Source of the DNA: Paludibacteraceae bacterium
GTDB taxonomy: Bacteria > Bacteroidota > Bacteroidia > Bacteroidales > Paludibacteraceae
Assembly (NCBI GenBank): GCA_017454915.1
Contig: JAFTCC010000038.1
Span: 1 to 64,000, forward strand
Reading direction: 5' to 3'
Length of the DNA: 64,000 nucleotides
The notes under the pieces were generated by a model. The model searched no databases. It was not told the DNA's origin and saw only the letters and a list, made by a program, of their open reading frames with translations. The first letter of the stretch is position 1. Each line of letters begins with the position of its first letter. The position numbers were made by a program, and so were the translations under genes. Below, piece by piece: positions 26,968 to 37,335 of this stretch.

Positions 26968-26999
26968 ACAACCGTTAATAATCACTTAAACATCCAATT

Positions 27000-27614
27000 A
27001 TGAAAACTTATGCAATTATCATCGCGCTATTGTGCTGCGTTATTTGTGTGCTGTGCTATCAGTTGCTGAGCGGCAACAAGCCCTGCCAGCCCGCTAAGAT
27101 GGACGCCATCAGTGCCATCATGACCCGCACTTCTGTCCGGGCATTCACTTCCGACCTCGTGAGTGACCAACTTGTTGACACCCTTCTTCGCGCAGGTCTG
27201 GCAGCCCCCACAGCCCGCAATCTGCAGCCGTGGCACCTCGTGGCGGTAAGCCGCAGGGAAACACTGGACGCACTTGCCGACGCCAACCCACACGGCGGCA
27301 TGCTGCGCAACGCTCCGCTCGCCATAGTGGTTTGCGGCGACATGAACAAGGCCATGGAGGGCGACGGCCACGACTTCTGGATTCAGGACTGCTCTGCCGT
27401 GACCGAAAACATCCTGCTTGCCGCACACGCATCCGGACTGGGAGCCGTATGGACTGGAGCCTACCCTATCCAAGAACGCTGCCAAAGCATTGCCCAAGTG
27501 CTTGAACTGCCAGAAAACCTTATCCCGCTGGCCACTATTGTCATCGGATACCCCGCCGAAAACCCGCAGCCAAAAGACAAATACAAAACCGAAAACATCA
27601 CTCTGATACAATAA
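27000..27614 (+). CDS. Nitroreductase-family flavoprotein with N-terminal membrane anchor
   Basis: 204 residues. Residues 5-23 are hydrophobic and Cys-rich (AIIIALLCCVICVLCYQLL), acting as a signal anchor or lipoprotein signal. The nitroreductase domain follows: TRTSVRAFTSDLVSD, AAPTARNLQPWHLVAV (FMN contact), ENILLAAHASGLGAVWTGAY, IGYPAE. Such enzymes use FMN and NAD(P)H to reduce nitro compounds or quinones. Export of a flavin enzyme in this family is uncommon but known in Bacteroidetes. It follows aroQ after 32 nt and ends before a terminator at 27679. Confidence 0.85.
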   Translation: MKTYAIIIALLCCVICVLCYQLLSGNKPCQPAKMDAISAIMTRTSVRAFTSDLVSDQLVDTLLRAGLAAPTARNLQPWHLVAVSRRETLDALADANPHGGMLRNAPLAIVVCGDMNKAMEGDGHDFWIQDCSAVTENILLAAHASGLGAVWTGAYPIQERCQSIAQVLELPENLIPLATIVIGYPAENPQPKDKYKTENITLIQ

Positions 27615-27678
27615 CGGGAAACGCTTTTTGCACAGGGCTTTGTTTTAATTGATTTGGCAACATCAAAACTAACCAACA

Positions 27679-27716
27679 GGGCTGATACCAAACAAAAGAT
27701 ATCAGTCCTTATTTTT
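27679..27716 (+). terminator. Terminator after the nitroreductase gene
   Basis: GGGCTGATA pairs with TATCAGTCC (one G-U pair) with a 12-nt loop, followed by TTATTTTT. Confidence 0.8.
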
Positions 27717-27749
27717 GTCGCAGAATTAGCATTTTAGCGGACATTAAAA

Positions 27750-27781
27750 TTTGCGTATGTGGATTTTTTTTGCTTACTTTG
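27750..27781 (+). promoter_or_regulatory. Promoter of the sugar permease operon
   Basis: TTTG (27750-27753), 20 nt, TTACTTTG (27774-27781), one base off the -7 consensus. Its position rules out the in-frame start at 27751 and supports ATG 27823. Confidence 0.7.
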
Positions 27782-27822
27782 TAGTTGAAAAAAATCATAT
27801 AGTCAAAATCAAATCTAATATT

Positions 27823-29103
27823 ATGCAGCAAGGATATTCAAAATCCAACATTCTGCCCATAGCAGTGATGTTTCTTTTGTTTTTTATGATAGCCTTTGTG
27901 ACCAATCTCGCAGGCTCGATGGGCGTGATTGTCAAAAATCAGTTTGAGGTTAGCGATACCCTATCCCAATTAGGCACGGCAGCAAACTTTATAGCCTATG
28001 CATTTATGGGCATACCTGCCGGTTATCTGCTTAGGCGTCGAGGCTACAAAGTTACCTCACTCATGGCAGTTGCTTTTGGCCTTGCCGGTGTTGGAATTCA
28101 GTGGTATTCCGGGTCAGCCGGTTCATTCGCCATATACCTTGTCGGAGCATTTATTGCAGGCTTCTCTATGTGTATGCTTAATGTGGTTGTCAATCCGATG
28201 CTTAACACTCTTGGAGGCGGTGGAAACCGCGGCAATCAACTTTGCCTGATTGGTGGTTCGTTTAATTCTGTTGGCGGTACGATAACCCCTATTCTGGTTG
28301 GTTACTTGATAGGCAATGAAGTGGCTAAAGCCAACATAGAGGACGCAGCGCCGGTTATGATTATCGCTTTGGTAACATTCGTAATCGCCGGATTAGTCAT
28401 TTTCTTCACAGCGATACCAGAGCCTCACATGGAAACAGCCGAAGAGAAAAAAGAACGCCTTGCCAACAGACGTCAGCACAGGAGGGAACAATATGGTCCG
28501 CTCGCATTTCTGCACTTTACACTCGGTGCGATAGCAATATTTTTCTACGTGGGCGTAGAGGTCGGCATTCCTAATTTTGCAAACCTGTATATGTCAAATG
28601 ACCCGCTCATAGGTCCTAAAGTTGCTGGTAGCGTAGTGAGCGTCTATTGGCTTCTAATGCTTTGCGGACGTATGATTGGCGGTGCCATAGGAGCAAAAAT
28701 TTCTGCAAGAACGATGCTTACAACGGTTAGTGCCACAGCAATCTGCTTCCTCATACTCGTCATGGTTCTTCCATCAACTCTCACCGTCAACCTGTTTGGT
28801 CAACAACTTCCAGTGTCAATGATATTTGTCATGTTGTCTGGTTTGTGCACCTCGGTGATGTGGGGCAATATATTTAATCTATCCACTGAAGGGTTAGGCA
28901 AATACACTCCTGCCGCATCAGGCATATTCATGGCACTTGTTTGCGGAGGTGGCATCTTACCTCTAATTCAAGGCTTGGTGGCAGACCACGCACACAATAT
29001 GCTGCTGTGCTACATAGTACCAATTGCGGCACTGGCATACATTCTCTTCTATGCGACGACTGGCAGCAAAAATGTCAACGAAGACGCCGCACAAAGCAAA
29101 TAG
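27823..29103 (+). CDS. Major-facilitator sugar permease (FucP-like)
   Basis: 426 residues, about 12 transmembrane segments. Start chosen at ATG 27823 because the promoter ends at 27781. NRGNQLCLIGGSFNSVGGT (about 135-155) and GIPAGYLLRRRGYK are typical of the FucP/GluP proton-sugar symporters. A charged cytoplasmic loop (EEKKERLANRRQHRREQYG) separates the two halves. It is followed 34 nt later by a ROK kinase, so the pair probably imports and phosphorylates a hexose or amino sugar. Confidence 0.85.
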   Translation: MQQGYSKSNILPIAVMFLLFFMIAFVTNLAGSMGVIVKNQFEVSDTLSQLGTAANFIAYAFMGIPAGYLLRRRGYKVTSLMAVAFGLAGVGIQWYSGSAGSFAIYLVGAFIAGFSMCMLNVVVNPMLNTLGGGGNRGNQLCLIGGSFNSVGGTITPILVGYLIGNEVAKANIEDAAPVMIIALVTFVIAGLVIFFTAIPEPHMETAEEKKERLANRRQHRREQYGPLAFLHFTLGAIAIFFYVGVEVGIPNFANLYMSNDPLIGPKVAGSVVSVYWLLMLCGRMIGGAIGAKISARTMLTTVSATAICFLILVMVLPSTLTVNLFGQQLPVSMIFVMLSGLCTSVMWGNIFNLSTEGLGKYTPAASGIFMALVCGGGILPLIQGLVADHAHNMLLCYIVPIAALAYILFYATTGSKNVNEDAAQSK

Positions 29104-29137
29104 GCGAAAGATTAAGACAAACTAAAAATAAATTATC

Positions 29138-30106
29138 ATGGAAAAACCTTATGTAGTCGGAATCGACATAGGCGGTCAGACCGCCAAAATCGGGCTTGTG
29201 GACGCCCGCGGTTCAGTATTAACCCAAACAGCCATCCGTTCTGACGACACATCAGACCCCAATGAGTTCATCCACAACCTCTCGGAAGCCGTAAAAAAAT
29301 TAGTCAACAAAGAATATAGCATGTCTGATGTCCGCGGAATCGGCATCGGGGCACCCAATGCCAACTTCTACAAAGGCACGATAGAGAATGCCCCTAACCT
29401 TAAATGGGCAGGACATGGTGTGATACTCAATTTCACCGACATGATGTCAGCAGAGGTTGGGCTTCCAGTTCGCATAACCAACGACGCCAACGCCGCCGCG
29501 ATGGGTGAGATGGCATACGGCGTGGCACGCGGCATGAAGAACTTCATCATGATTACACTTGGCACTGGTGTCGGCAGCGGCATCATCGTCAACGGTGAGT
29601 TACTTTACGGACACGACGGCTTTGCCGGCGAATTGGGGCATGTGACCATGGTCCGCAACAACGGCCGTCAATGTGGTTGCGGCAAGACCGGCTGCCTCGA
29701 GGCGTATGCTTCTGCCACTGGCGTGGCACGCACAGCTCGCGAGCAACTGGAAACGACCGACAAACCAAGCCTGCTCCGCCAAATACCAGCCGAAACCATA
29801 AGCTCAAAAGACGTGTTTGACGCAGCCTCACAAGGCGACGAACTGGCTCTTGACATCTTCAAGTTCACCGGCCACATGCTCGGAGCGGCACTTGCCGACT
29901 TCGTGGCATTCTCCTCGCCCGAAGCAATAGTGCTTTTCGGCGGGCTCACACGCTCGGGGGACCTGATAATGAACCCTGTAGTGGAAGCCCTCAACGACAA
30001 TGTAATGCCGCAGTGGAAAGGCAAAATCAAGGTACTGTTCTCAACCCTCAAAGAGTCGGATGCCGCCATCCTCGGAGCGTCAGCACTCGCATGGGACTTG
30101 AATTAA
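29138..30106 (+). CDS. ROK-family sugar kinase
   Basis: 322 residues. ATP-binding DIGGQTAKIG (10-19; the usual Thr is Gln), NDANAAAMGE, GTGVGSGIIV, ELGH (about 168) and the ROK zinc motif CGCGKTGC (about 178-185) are present. Members phosphorylate glucose, N-acetylglucosamine, mannose or fructose. Its place behind a FucP-type permease suggests glucose or a related hexose as substrate; this is inference. Confidence 0.87.
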   Translation: MEKPYVVGIDIGGQTAKIGLVDARGSVLTQTAIRSDDTSDPNEFIHNLSEAVKKLVNKEYSMSDVRGIGIGAPNANFYKGTIENAPNLKWAGHGVILNFTDMMSAEVGLPVRITNDANAAAMGEMAYGVARGMKNFIMITLGTGVGSGIIVNGELLYGHDGFAGELGHVTMVRNNGRQCGCGKTGCLEAYASATGVARTAREQLETTDKPSLLRQIPAETISSKDVFDAASQGDELALDIFKFTGHMLGAALADFVAFSSPEAIVLFGGLTRSGDLIMNPVVEALNDNVMPQWKGKIKVLFSTLKESDAAILGASALAWDLN

Positions 30107-30128
30107 CAGACAAGACTTCAACAGGCAA

Positions 30129-30163
30129 AATTTGCGGGCATGCCAATAGCGTGTCCGCAAATT
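30129..30163 (+). terminator. Hairpin after the ROK kinase gene
   Basis: AATTTGCGG (30129-30137) pairs with CCGCAAATT (30155-30163). There is no clear T run afterwards, so it is a weak or bidirectional terminator at best. Confidence 0.45.
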
Positions 30164-30187
30164 AGCCCCCTAAATAGGCACTGACTG

Positions 30188-30682
30188 ATGGCAGACCGCA
30201 TGACGCCAGAGCAGCGGCATTACTGCATGAGCCGCATACGCTCCGAAGATACCCGCCCAGAAATGCTGGTTAGGCGTTTCTTGTGGAAGCACGGCTACCG
30301 CTACCGCCTGCACGTCAAGTCTTTGCCAGGCAAGCCCGACATAGTTCTGCGCCGTCTCAATGTGGCAGTGTTTATCAATGGTTGCTTTTGGCACGGACAC
30401 GAATGCCAAAGCCGCATGCCAAGGTCGAACACCGCGTTCTGGCAGGATAAAATCCGCCGCAACTGCGAGCGCGACGCACGCAACAACGACTTGCTCCGCA
30501 CCATGAACTGGTATGTATTCACCATCTGGGAGTGTGAACTGTCAAGCTCGAAACGCGACGAAACACTCAATCGCCTGCTCACCACACTGCGACTCTACGA
30601 AGTGGCAAGCAAGGAGTATCGCCTGCCTGTCAACGAAAACGTGTCTATCGCCGCCGAAAACGACGTGTCATACAACCCTTAA
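30188..30682 (+). CDS. Very short patch repair endonuclease (Vsr family)
   Basis: 164 residues. MSRIRSEDTRPEMLVRR, LPGKPDIVL with Asp51, and FINGCFWHGHEC (62-73, with Cys66, His69, His71 and Cys73) are the family motifs: the Asp cleaves, and Cys/His bind zinc. Vsr nicks 5' of the T in T:G mismatches created by deamination of 5-methylcytosine. It normally accompanies a C5-cytosine methylase; none is present in the window. It lies alone between the kinase and the polysaccharide operon. Confidence 0.9.
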   Translation: MADRMTPEQRHYCMSRIRSEDTRPEMLVRRFLWKHGYRYRLHVKSLPGKPDIVLRRLNVAVFINGCFWHGHECQSRMPRSNTAFWQDKIRRNCERDARNNDLLRTMNWYVFTIWECELSSSKRDETLNRLLTTLRLYEVASKEYRLPVNENVSIAAENDVSYNP

Positions 30683-30706
30683 TAACAAATAGTTTGCAAA
30701 TTCAAT

Positions 30707-31588
30707 ATGGTGCGCTGCGCCTTCATTATTCTTACATATAAGACCTATCTACGGACCGAAACACTTGTTGACGAATTGCTGTCTGACTTTCCGGAACACG
30801 ATAAGATAATTGTTGTTGACAATGCGTCTCCAAACGATGCTTTCGGATATCTGTCTGCTCGCTATTCCAACTGCAAACAGGTAGATGTAATCCAGAGTCC
30901 AGAAAATGGCGGCTACGCAGCCGGCAACAATGTTGGACTACGTTATGCAAAAAAATATTCACCTGAATATGTGTGTATAATAAACAACGACATCCGGTTC
31001 AACATTAATGTCATAGACAAACTTATAAAACGTTTTCTTGCTATTGACGATATAGGTTTTATCGCCCCGCGACAAGTGGACACAAATGGTAATGACACCA
31101 TTTTCCAAACACTAAAAGTGCCTGATTTTGCATATGACATACGCAGTTACTGTTTCTTGTTGCAAAACAAAAAACATAAATATGAAGAAAACTGCGGCAT
31201 AGAGTCAACACAACGAGTAGGAATAATTCCAGGAGCATTTTTGTTTACTGATTATAAATTGTTTGAGAGTATAGGTTTTTTTGACGAAATCACATTCTTA
31301 TATTGCGAAGAAAGATTTTTGGGACAAAAAATCATGGATTTTGACAAGCATTGCTATATTGCTTTTGACCTTTCATACATCCACGATCATGGCTTAACAA
31401 TATCAAAATTATATGACAGCAGTTCACAAAGCGAAATGATATTGAATGCCCGTAAAAAATATATCAAAGCATATCGCAGACTACCTGCAATACAAAATGC
31501 AATACTAACATGCTTTTACCATTATCATGCCATGGTTAGCAAAATCATAAACCATCTAAAGAGTATTAGGCAGGTCAACAATTCATGA
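30707..31588 (+). CDS. Family 2 glycosyltransferase (rhamnosyltransferase-like)
   Basis: 293 residues. GT-A fold motifs: IILTYKTYLRTETLVDELL, VVDNASPND (about 36-44), ENGGYAAGNNVGLRYA, and INNDIRF (about 90-96) as the metal-binding region. Later IIPGAFLFTDYKLFESIGFFDE. It would add a sugar to a growing surface polysaccharide. It is the first of seven plus-strand genes joined by short overlaps. The sequence is AT-rich relative to wecB. Confidence 0.85.
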   Translation: MVRCAFIILTYKTYLRTETLVDELLSDFPEHDKIIVVDNASPNDAFGYLSARYSNCKQVDVIQSPENGGYAAGNNVGLRYAKKYSPEYVCIINNDIRFNINVIDKLIKRFLAIDDIGFIAPRQVDTNGNDTIFQTLKVPDFAYDIRSYCFLLQNKKHKYEENCGIESTQRVGIIPGAFLFTDYKLFESIGFFDEITFLYCEERFLGQKIMDFDKHCYIAFDLSYIHDHGLTISKLYDSSSQSEMILNARKKYIKAYRRLPAIQNAILTCFYHYHAMVSKIINHLKSIRQVNNS

Positions 31589-32805
31589 AGGATCTTTTTA
31601 ATAAGATAGTAATGATGAGTCTGCTGTTAGCACCGCTTTTGCAGACCTATGGTTGGGGAAAATTTGATTTTGCCTTTATTTTGCTCACACTTCTAATCAT
31701 TCCATATCTTCTATTTTATGGCTATGACAACAAGCTGCCACGCATACTTTCACTATATTTTATCTTCTGGTTTTTAACGCACTTCATGCATGCCAGCAGC
31801 ATCAGGACTACAGTTTCGTTAGGATGGGGACGAACTTTTTTAATGTTTTTGATGTTCTACAGTTGCGTAAAGAGGGAAACTTTTCTTAAATACTATCGGA
31901 TTATTAGCACTATATGCATTGCGTTTCTCTTTTTGCAAGAGTTTTCTTTCTATACAACAGGTGTAAGGATTAGAGGTATCATCACATCACTCCCATTGGC
32001 TCTAAACGTTCAAAACGCATTAGAGTACTACGATTATATGACATATACGGGCCGTTCAGCGTCTTTTTTCAGTGAACCCGCCATTTTTTGTCAATATGTT
32101 CTTCCATTGTTCTGCATTGAATTATTTGACCGCAGCCGAGTTCTCCATTTCTTTTATGCTGCCATCATTGCTGTCGCGATTCTTCTATCTCAATCTGGAA
32201 ATGGATTAGTTGGAATAGGCGTTATCGGAACGCTTTACTGCGTTTTTGAAATTTTTGATAGAGGTATTTCTATTAAAAGGCGTTTGATTGTAGTTTTGCT
32301 ATTCACCATAATCGCAATTGCATCAACGCTATTTTTCATTGAAACAAACAAGGGTAAAGAAATGCTTGAACGTCGGAGCGAAATCGAAAACATTGGTGGT
32401 AACAACAAAGACACGCACTTATCGGGATTTATCAGAATTTTTAGAGGCTACTACGTTTTCCAACACTTTTCAACTTCTGAAAAGATATTTGGTCAAGATA
32501 ATACAGACAAAATTAAGCAGCACATTATAGGTTCAAACATGTACCTATTTTTCGAAGATGATGAACTGTATTTCAACACAATCCAAGAATTTATGATACG
32601 CACGGGAATCGTAGGACTTATATTTTATATACTATTCCTTTTTCACTCTGCAAAGAAGACTGATTTGTGCGGTAAAACATTAATCTTAACCCTATTCATA
32701 CTATCTTTCATATCATCAATGTTCTTTACTCCAATAATGGCAATGTTTATACTTCTCGCCAAAGCAGAAGATAAAGAACACGCAAAAATTGCTGCAACAG
32801 AATGA
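31585..32805 (+). CDS. Wzy-like polysaccharide polymerase
   Basis: 406 residues, strongly hydrophobic with about 10-11 predicted membrane segments, and a large loop between about 240 and 330. No strict sequence motif exists for Wzy. The call rests on topology and on position inside the glycosyltransferase operon; an O-antigen ligase-like role is the alternative. It overlaps both neighbours by 4 bases. Confidence 0.65.
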   Translation: MKDLFNKIVMMSLLLAPLLQTYGWGKFDFAFILLTLLIIPYLLFYGYDNKLPRILSLYFIFWFLTHFMHASSIRTTVSLGWGRTFLMFLMFYSCVKRETFLKYYRIISTICIAFLFLQEFSFYTTGVRIRGIITSLPLALNVQNALEYYDYMTYTGRSASFFSEPAIFCQYVLPLFCIELFDRSRVLHFFYAAIIAVAILLSQSGNGLVGIGVIGTLYCVFEIFDRGISIKRRLIVVLLFTIIAIASTLFFIETNKGKEMLERRSEIENIGGNNKDTHLSGFIRIFRGYYVFQHFSTSEKIFGQDNTDKIKQHIIGSNMYLFFEDDELYFNTIQEFMIRTGIVGLIFYILFLFHSAKKTDLCGKTLILTLFILSFISSMFFTPIMAMFILLAKAEDKEHAKIAATE

Positions 32806-33956
32806 CAATAAAAAAGGTACTTATAGTATTTGGCACTCGTCCTGAAGCAATAAAAATGTGCCCTTTGGTCAATGCCCTTAAAGGTTGTCCTGACAGATTT
32901 ACCACCAAGGTATGCGTTACAGGGCAACACCGCCAAATGCTTGACCAAGTACTGCACCTTTTTGGCGTGAAACCCGACTATGACCTCAACATCATGCACG
33001 AGGGTCAGGACCTGTACGACATCACCTGCCGCGTGCTCACAGGAATGCGCAGCGTGCTTGAGGACTACAACCCAGACCTTGTGTTTGTGCATGGCGACAC
33101 CGGCACATCAACCGCGGCAGCACTCGCCGCATTCTACAAACGCATTGCGGTAGCTCATGTCGAAGCCGGATTGCGGACAAACGACATCTACAGCCCGTGG
33201 CCTGAAGAGATGAACAGGCAACTGACATCACGCATTGCCTCACTGAACTTCGCGCCGACAGAGCTGAGCCGACAAAACCTTCTAAAAGAAAACATTAGCG
33301 ACAGCAAGATATTCGTTACCGGAAACACCGTTATCGATGCTCTGCAATGGGTGCGCAAAAAAATAGAACAAGATTACGCATTACAGGCTAACACGAAAAA
33401 AGAGTTGGCGGAAGCGGGCTATGACACCTCAAGACTCATTAACGGCAGACGACTCGTGCTGATTACAGGCCACCGGCGTGAGAACTTTGGACAAGGCTTC
33501 ATCAACATCTGCGAGGCCATCAAACAGTTAGCCGAACACAATGCCGATGTGGATTTCGTGTATCCCATGCACCTCAACCCCAATGTCCGTAAACCTATTA
33601 ACGATGTTTTTAGCAAAACGAGGCATGACAACCTGTTCTTCATTGAGCCACTCGAATACCTCCCGTTCGTTAATTTGATGTCGGAGTGCACACTTGTGCT
33701 CACCGACTCGGGCGGGATACAGGAAGAAGCTCCAGGACTTGGCAAGCCCGTTCTTGTTATGCGTGACACCACAGAGCGCCCCGAAGCTGTCGAAGCCGGG
33801 ACTGTCAAACTCGTGGGAACCGACAAGCAGCTAATCGTCAGCGAAGTACAACGGCTGCTTGACGATGAGCAATACTATTCCGTCATGGCTACAGCTGTCA
33901 ATCCATACGGTGACGGCAAAGCCTGCGAACGAATAATAAAATTCTTAACCAAATGA
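32802..33956 (+). CDS. wecB: UDP-N-acetylglucosamine 2-epimerase (non-hydrolysing)
   Basis: 384 residues, close to the usual length. [16 protein letters not shown] near the N-terminus, [42 protein letters not shown] and [16 protein letters not shown] are diagnostic. It interconverts UDP-GlcNAc and UDP-ManNAc, giving the operon a ManNAc-type precursor. GC-richer than its flanking genes, so the operon is a mosaic. 4-base overlaps on both sides. Confidence 0.93.
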   Translation: MTIKKVLIVFGTRPEAIKMCPLVNALKGCPDRFTTKVCVTGQHRQMLDQVLHLFGVKPDYDLNIMHEGQDLYDITCRVLTGMRSVLEDYNPDLVFVHGDTGTSTAAALAAFYKRIAVAHVEAGLRTNDIYSPWPEEMNRQLTSRIASLNFAPTELSRQNLLKENISDSKIFVTGNTVIDALQWVRKKIEQDYALQANTKKELAEAGYDTSRLINGRRLVLITGHRRENFGQGFINICEAIKQLAEHNADVDFVYPMHLNPNVRKPINDVFSKTRHDNLFFIEPLEYLPFVNLMSECTLVLTDSGGIQEEAPGLGKPVLVMRDTTERPEAVEAGTVKLVGTDKQLIVSEVQRLLDDEQYYSVMATAVNPYGDGKACERIIKFLTK

Positions 33957-35020
33957 CTGCTGCATTAATAACAATACACGTTGGGTTCAACGCTGGGTCT
34001 GCATTGCAAACAATAGCGTCATATAACACGCTAAAACAGGTAGGCATTGACGATGTAATAGTCATCAACTACATTCCTGAACGCGTAACTCACCAACGAT
34101 ATTGGAAAGATGCCAAACGAAGCTTTAGCCGATTTTTAAGGCGCATATTCTATTATCCGATATATAGACACGAAGAAAAACTTTTCAGCAATTTCATAGC
34201 AAGGTATTGCAAACTAACTCCTCCTATAAACAGCAGTGATGATTTTGCGCAAGTGATTCCGACAACGGATTTATACATTACAGGAAGTGACCAAGTATGG
34301 AATTTCTTTTGGAATGAGGGAGTTGACCGACATTATTTTTTTGAAGGAATCATAGGTAAAAAAATAGCATACGCGTCTTCAATCGGCATGAAGGCTCTTG
34401 AACCGCAACAACAAGACTATCTACGAGAGCAACTAAATAATTATAGTGCTATATCTGTTCGTGAATTTTCAGCAAAAAAAATGCTTGACAAGATTGGTAT
34501 TTCCAGCCAAGTACTAATTGACCCGACATTTATGCTAACTGCTGAAGATTGGAAACACTACGCACTCCCACGCATCATCAAAGACGATTACTTATTTTTA
34601 TACACACCTTATAACATTGCAAACAGTGATAAGATTTTTGATTGTGCACGACATATTGCAGCTGAAAAAAAATTGAAGGTGGTAGCAATGAGCACATCTA
34701 TCCTTAACGACAAGTTAGCCGACATCACAATCAAACTTTCTGGCCCGCAACATTTCCTTTCGCTAATGTTGCACAGTAGCCATGTAATAACAAACTCATT
34801 TCATGGCACAGCGTTCGCCATCAATTTTGGCAAAGAACTTAACATCTTTATGCCCTCTCAGTTTGCCTCACGCATAACGGACTTACTCACACTTCTCGGC
34901 ATATCAGATTTACATGCTGTCAGGTCATCCGATTATCTTAAGATTCAAAAGACGCTTAACATTCAGCGCATTAAAACAATAAACTTCTTGAAGAATGCCA
35001 TCACCGCTGACATATCTTGA
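33953..35020 (+). CDS. Polysaccharide pyruvyl transferase family protein
   Basis: 355 residues. [41 protein letters not shown] and [15 protein letters not shown] fit PF04230. The domain adds ketal-pyruvate from phosphoenolpyruvate to sugars in characterised members. In Bacteroidetes it is typically followed, as here, by an FrhB-like iron-sulfur protein. The next gene begins 26 bases before this stop. Confidence 0.87.
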   Translation: MTAALITIHVGFNAGSALQTIASYNTLKQVGIDDVIVINYIPERVTHQRYWKDAKRSFSRFLRRIFYYPIYRHEEKLFSNFIARYCKLTPPINSSDDFAQVIPTTDLYITGSDQVWNFFWNEGVDRHYFFEGIIGKKIAYASSIGMKALEPQQQDYLREQLNNYSAISVREFSAKKMLDKIGISSQVLIDPTFMLTAEDWKHYALPRIIKDDYLFLYTPYNIANSDKIFDCARHIAAEKKLKVVAMSTSILNDKLADITIKLSGPQHFLSLMLHSSHVITNSFHGTAFAINFGKELNIFMPSQFASRITDLLTLLGISDLHAVRSSDYLKIQKTLNIQRIKTINFLKNAITADIS

Positions 35021-36200
35021 CACTGTGGATAAACACGCTTGCTGTGGCTGCGGAGCATGTATTTCTGTATGCCCTGTTAATTGTATCTCAATGAAAGCGG
35101 ATGCCGAAGGTTTCCTTTATCCCAAAATAGAAACTGACTCATGCATTAACTGCAACACCTGCAGAGCAGTATGCCCAATGCCTTCCGCAGTAAGCACTAG
35201 TTCGCAGCCGCAGCACATATATGCATGTCAATTAAAAGCATCGGAAGAACGTAAACGCAGTTCGTCTGGTGGAATTTTTTATGCTATTGCCAAATGGATA
35301 ATCCAAAATAGTGGAATCGTATATGGTGCGGCATTTGACAACAAACTCAAATTACGCCATACAACTGCCACTACATTAGAAGAACTTGAAGCCCTAAGAG
35401 GTTCAAAATACATACAGAGTGAAATTTCAGATGTAACTTTTAAAGAAATTAAGGCACATTTACAAGCACAACGCTGGTGCTATTTTGTGGGAACAGGCTG
35501 CCAAGTAGCCGCATTGAAATCGTTCATCAGCAAAGACAAACAACATCCATACCTCATCACCAGCGATATAATATGTCATGGTGTGCCAAGTCAATGGTTA
35601 TTTGACACACACATTAGACATTTAGAAAAACAAAGAGGCAGTAAAGTTACACAATACCAATTCAGAGATAACAGCCAATGGGGAGGGGCAGAAATCGTGG
35701 ATTACGAGAATGGTGAACGCTCTACTCTACCATCATACAGTCTGTCGCCTTACCTATACGCATTTATGAATGGTTTCGTTAGCAGAGAGTCATGTTACGA
35801 GTGCCCTTTCGCCACACAACATAGAGTTTCGGACATTACGTTGGGCGATTTTTGGGGCGGAGCGAAACTTTTCAAAACTTTAGATGCAACCACAGGCATA
35901 TCTTTTTGCGCAGTCAATACCGAACAAGGAGCAAATATGTGGCAAAACATTGTCAAAGATATTGATTATGTGGAAACAGATATTCTAGCTGCTATACCAA
36001 ACAATTCTAACTTGGTAAGACCGACGCCAAGACCAATAATTCGAGACTCAATTTTTGAAACTATCCGCACAAAAGGTTATGACTATACAGCCAAGACAGC
36101 CTTCAAGCCGCAAAATTATATGAAATTACGGATTATTTACTTTTTTCTGCGTTTCAGTTTTATTAAGCGCATTAAAAATCTACTGCAAGCAGCACTATGA
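34995..36200 (+). CDS. FrhB-like protein with two 4Fe-4S clusters
   Basis: 401 residues. Two ferredoxin motifs: Cys16/19/22/26 and Cys50/53/56/60 (CCGCGACISVCP, SCINCNTCRAVCP). The rest matches the F420 hydrogenase/dehydrogenase beta subunit domains (GTGCQVAALKSFI, SDIICHGVPSQW, DITLGDFWG). Polysaccharide operons commonly encode such proteins next to pyruvyl transferases. A redox role in sugar modification is inferred; F420 use is unlikely in this lineage. Confidence 0.85.
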   Translation: MPSPLTYLDTVDKHACCGCGACISVCPVNCISMKADAEGFLYPKIETDSCINCNTCRAVCPMPSAVSTSSQPQHIYACQLKASEERKRSSSGGIFYAIAKWIIQNSGIVYGAAFDNKLKLRHTTATTLEELEALRGSKYIQSEISDVTFKEIKAHLQAQRWCYFVGTGCQVAALKSFISKDKQHPYLITSDIICHGVPSQWLFDTHIRHLEKQRGSKVTQYQFRDNSQWGGAEIVDYENGERSTLPSYSLSPYLYAFMNGFVSRESCYECPFATQHRVSDITLGDFWGGAKLFKTLDATTGISFCAVNTEQGANMWQNIVKDIDYVETDILAAIPNNSNLVRPTPRPIIRDSIFETIRTKGYDYTAKTAFKPQNYMKLRIIYFFLRFSFIKRIKNLLQAAL

Positions 36201-37294
36201 ACCATCGCCTACTCTATATTACCCACACGCCATGGGGGTGGATTAAGCAGCGCCCGCAGTTCATCGCTGAAGGACTTGACAAGTTCTTCGACATTGACGT
36301 GCTTTACCGCAAGTCGAACCATGCCGGGCAAGGGCTAAACACCCGCGGAAACGAAACATTGAGGATAAGAGGGTTCCGTCATCTGCCTTTCGAGAGGATA
36401 CCAATGTTACCCATAAAACCAATGTACACCGTCAACCGATGGCTATGGAACAGAATGAACATAAGGCTTGAGGACTACGATTATGTATGGGTAACGGACC
36501 CGCTGCTGTGGTGGAATGTGTCTGAAGGAAAAACACCAACAGTGATATATGACTGCATGGATGATGTGCTGGAGTTCCCTTACACGCTCAAATACCCCAA
36601 GCTGAAGCAGTTCACCGAAGAGTGTGAGCAAGATTTAGTGACCCGTGCTGATCATGTTTTCTGCTCGTCATCATACCTCGCCTCGCAACTCCAGAAGCGT
36701 TACGACACCAAGCGGCACATTGACATCATCAACAATGCCATTTCAGACGACATGTGCGCCCAATACGCCACACAGCATGCGACAGCCAACAACGCCTCCG
36801 CTGCTGAACCCTGCATAGTGTATATCGGGACCATTTCCGAATGGTTTGACTTTCCCCTGATATTGCGCGCGCTTGATCGCTACCCTACTTTGCGGGTCAA
36901 ACTCTATGGGCCGATACGGACCTCCAACCTGCCTCAGCACGAAAGACTGGAGTTCATGGGGGCAATAGCGCACGACAAGGTCTATGATGCGATGAATAGC
37001 GCCACGGCACTCGTAATGCCATTTGTGGTCAACGACCTGATACGCTCTGTCAACCCCGTCAAACTCTATGAATACATATTGTCAGCTAAGCCTGTGGCGG
37101 CAACCCGATACGGTGAGACATTACAGTTTGCCGACCACGTGACGCTCTACTCGTCTGACGATGAATTTTATTCGTTCATCGAGGAGTGTGTTATGCGCCC
37201 TGCACGACTCGACACAACTGCCATGCGCGACTTTGCAAAAAAGAACACATGGTCGGCACGATGCCAACAGATAGCGGATATCATCAAGCATTAA
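36197..37294 (+). CDS. Glycosyltransferase (GT-B fold)
   Basis: 365 residues, cytosolic. ITHTPWGWIKQRPQFIAEGL, VIYDCMDDVLEFP, ADHVFCSSSYLASQLQKR, IVYIGTISEWFDFPLI and NPVKLYEYILSAKPVAATR fit a GT1/GT4-type, TuaH-like glycosyltransferase. The EYILSAKPV region is the nucleotide-sugar binding part. GC-richer than the preceding two genes. 4-base overlap with the FrhB-like gene. Confidence 0.8.
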   Translation: MNHRLLYITHTPWGWIKQRPQFIAEGLDKFFDIDVLYRKSNHAGQGLNTRGNETLRIRGFRHLPFERIPMLPIKPMYTVNRWLWNRMNIRLEDYDYVWVTDPLLWWNVSEGKTPTVIYDCMDDVLEFPYTLKYPKLKQFTEECEQDLVTRADHVFCSSSYLASQLQKRYDTKRHIDIINNAISDDMCAQYATQHATANNASAAEPCIVYIGTISEWFDFPLILRALDRYPTLRVKLYGPIRTSNLPQHERLEFMGAIAHDKVYDAMNSATALVMPFVVNDLIRSVNPVKLYEYILSAKPVAATRYGETLQFADHVTLYSSDDEFYSFIEECVMRPARLDTTAMRDFAKKNTWSARCQQIADIIKH

Positions 37295-37335
37295 AAACTC
37301 TACCGCTCATTAGACCGATTGAGGTTAAACAGAGA

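Noticed and set aside
27027-27611. 194-codon antisense frame over the nitroreductase gene
   Set aside because: The plus-strand frame carries clear nitroreductase motifs; the antisense frame has no features and is a shadow of a GC-rich gene.
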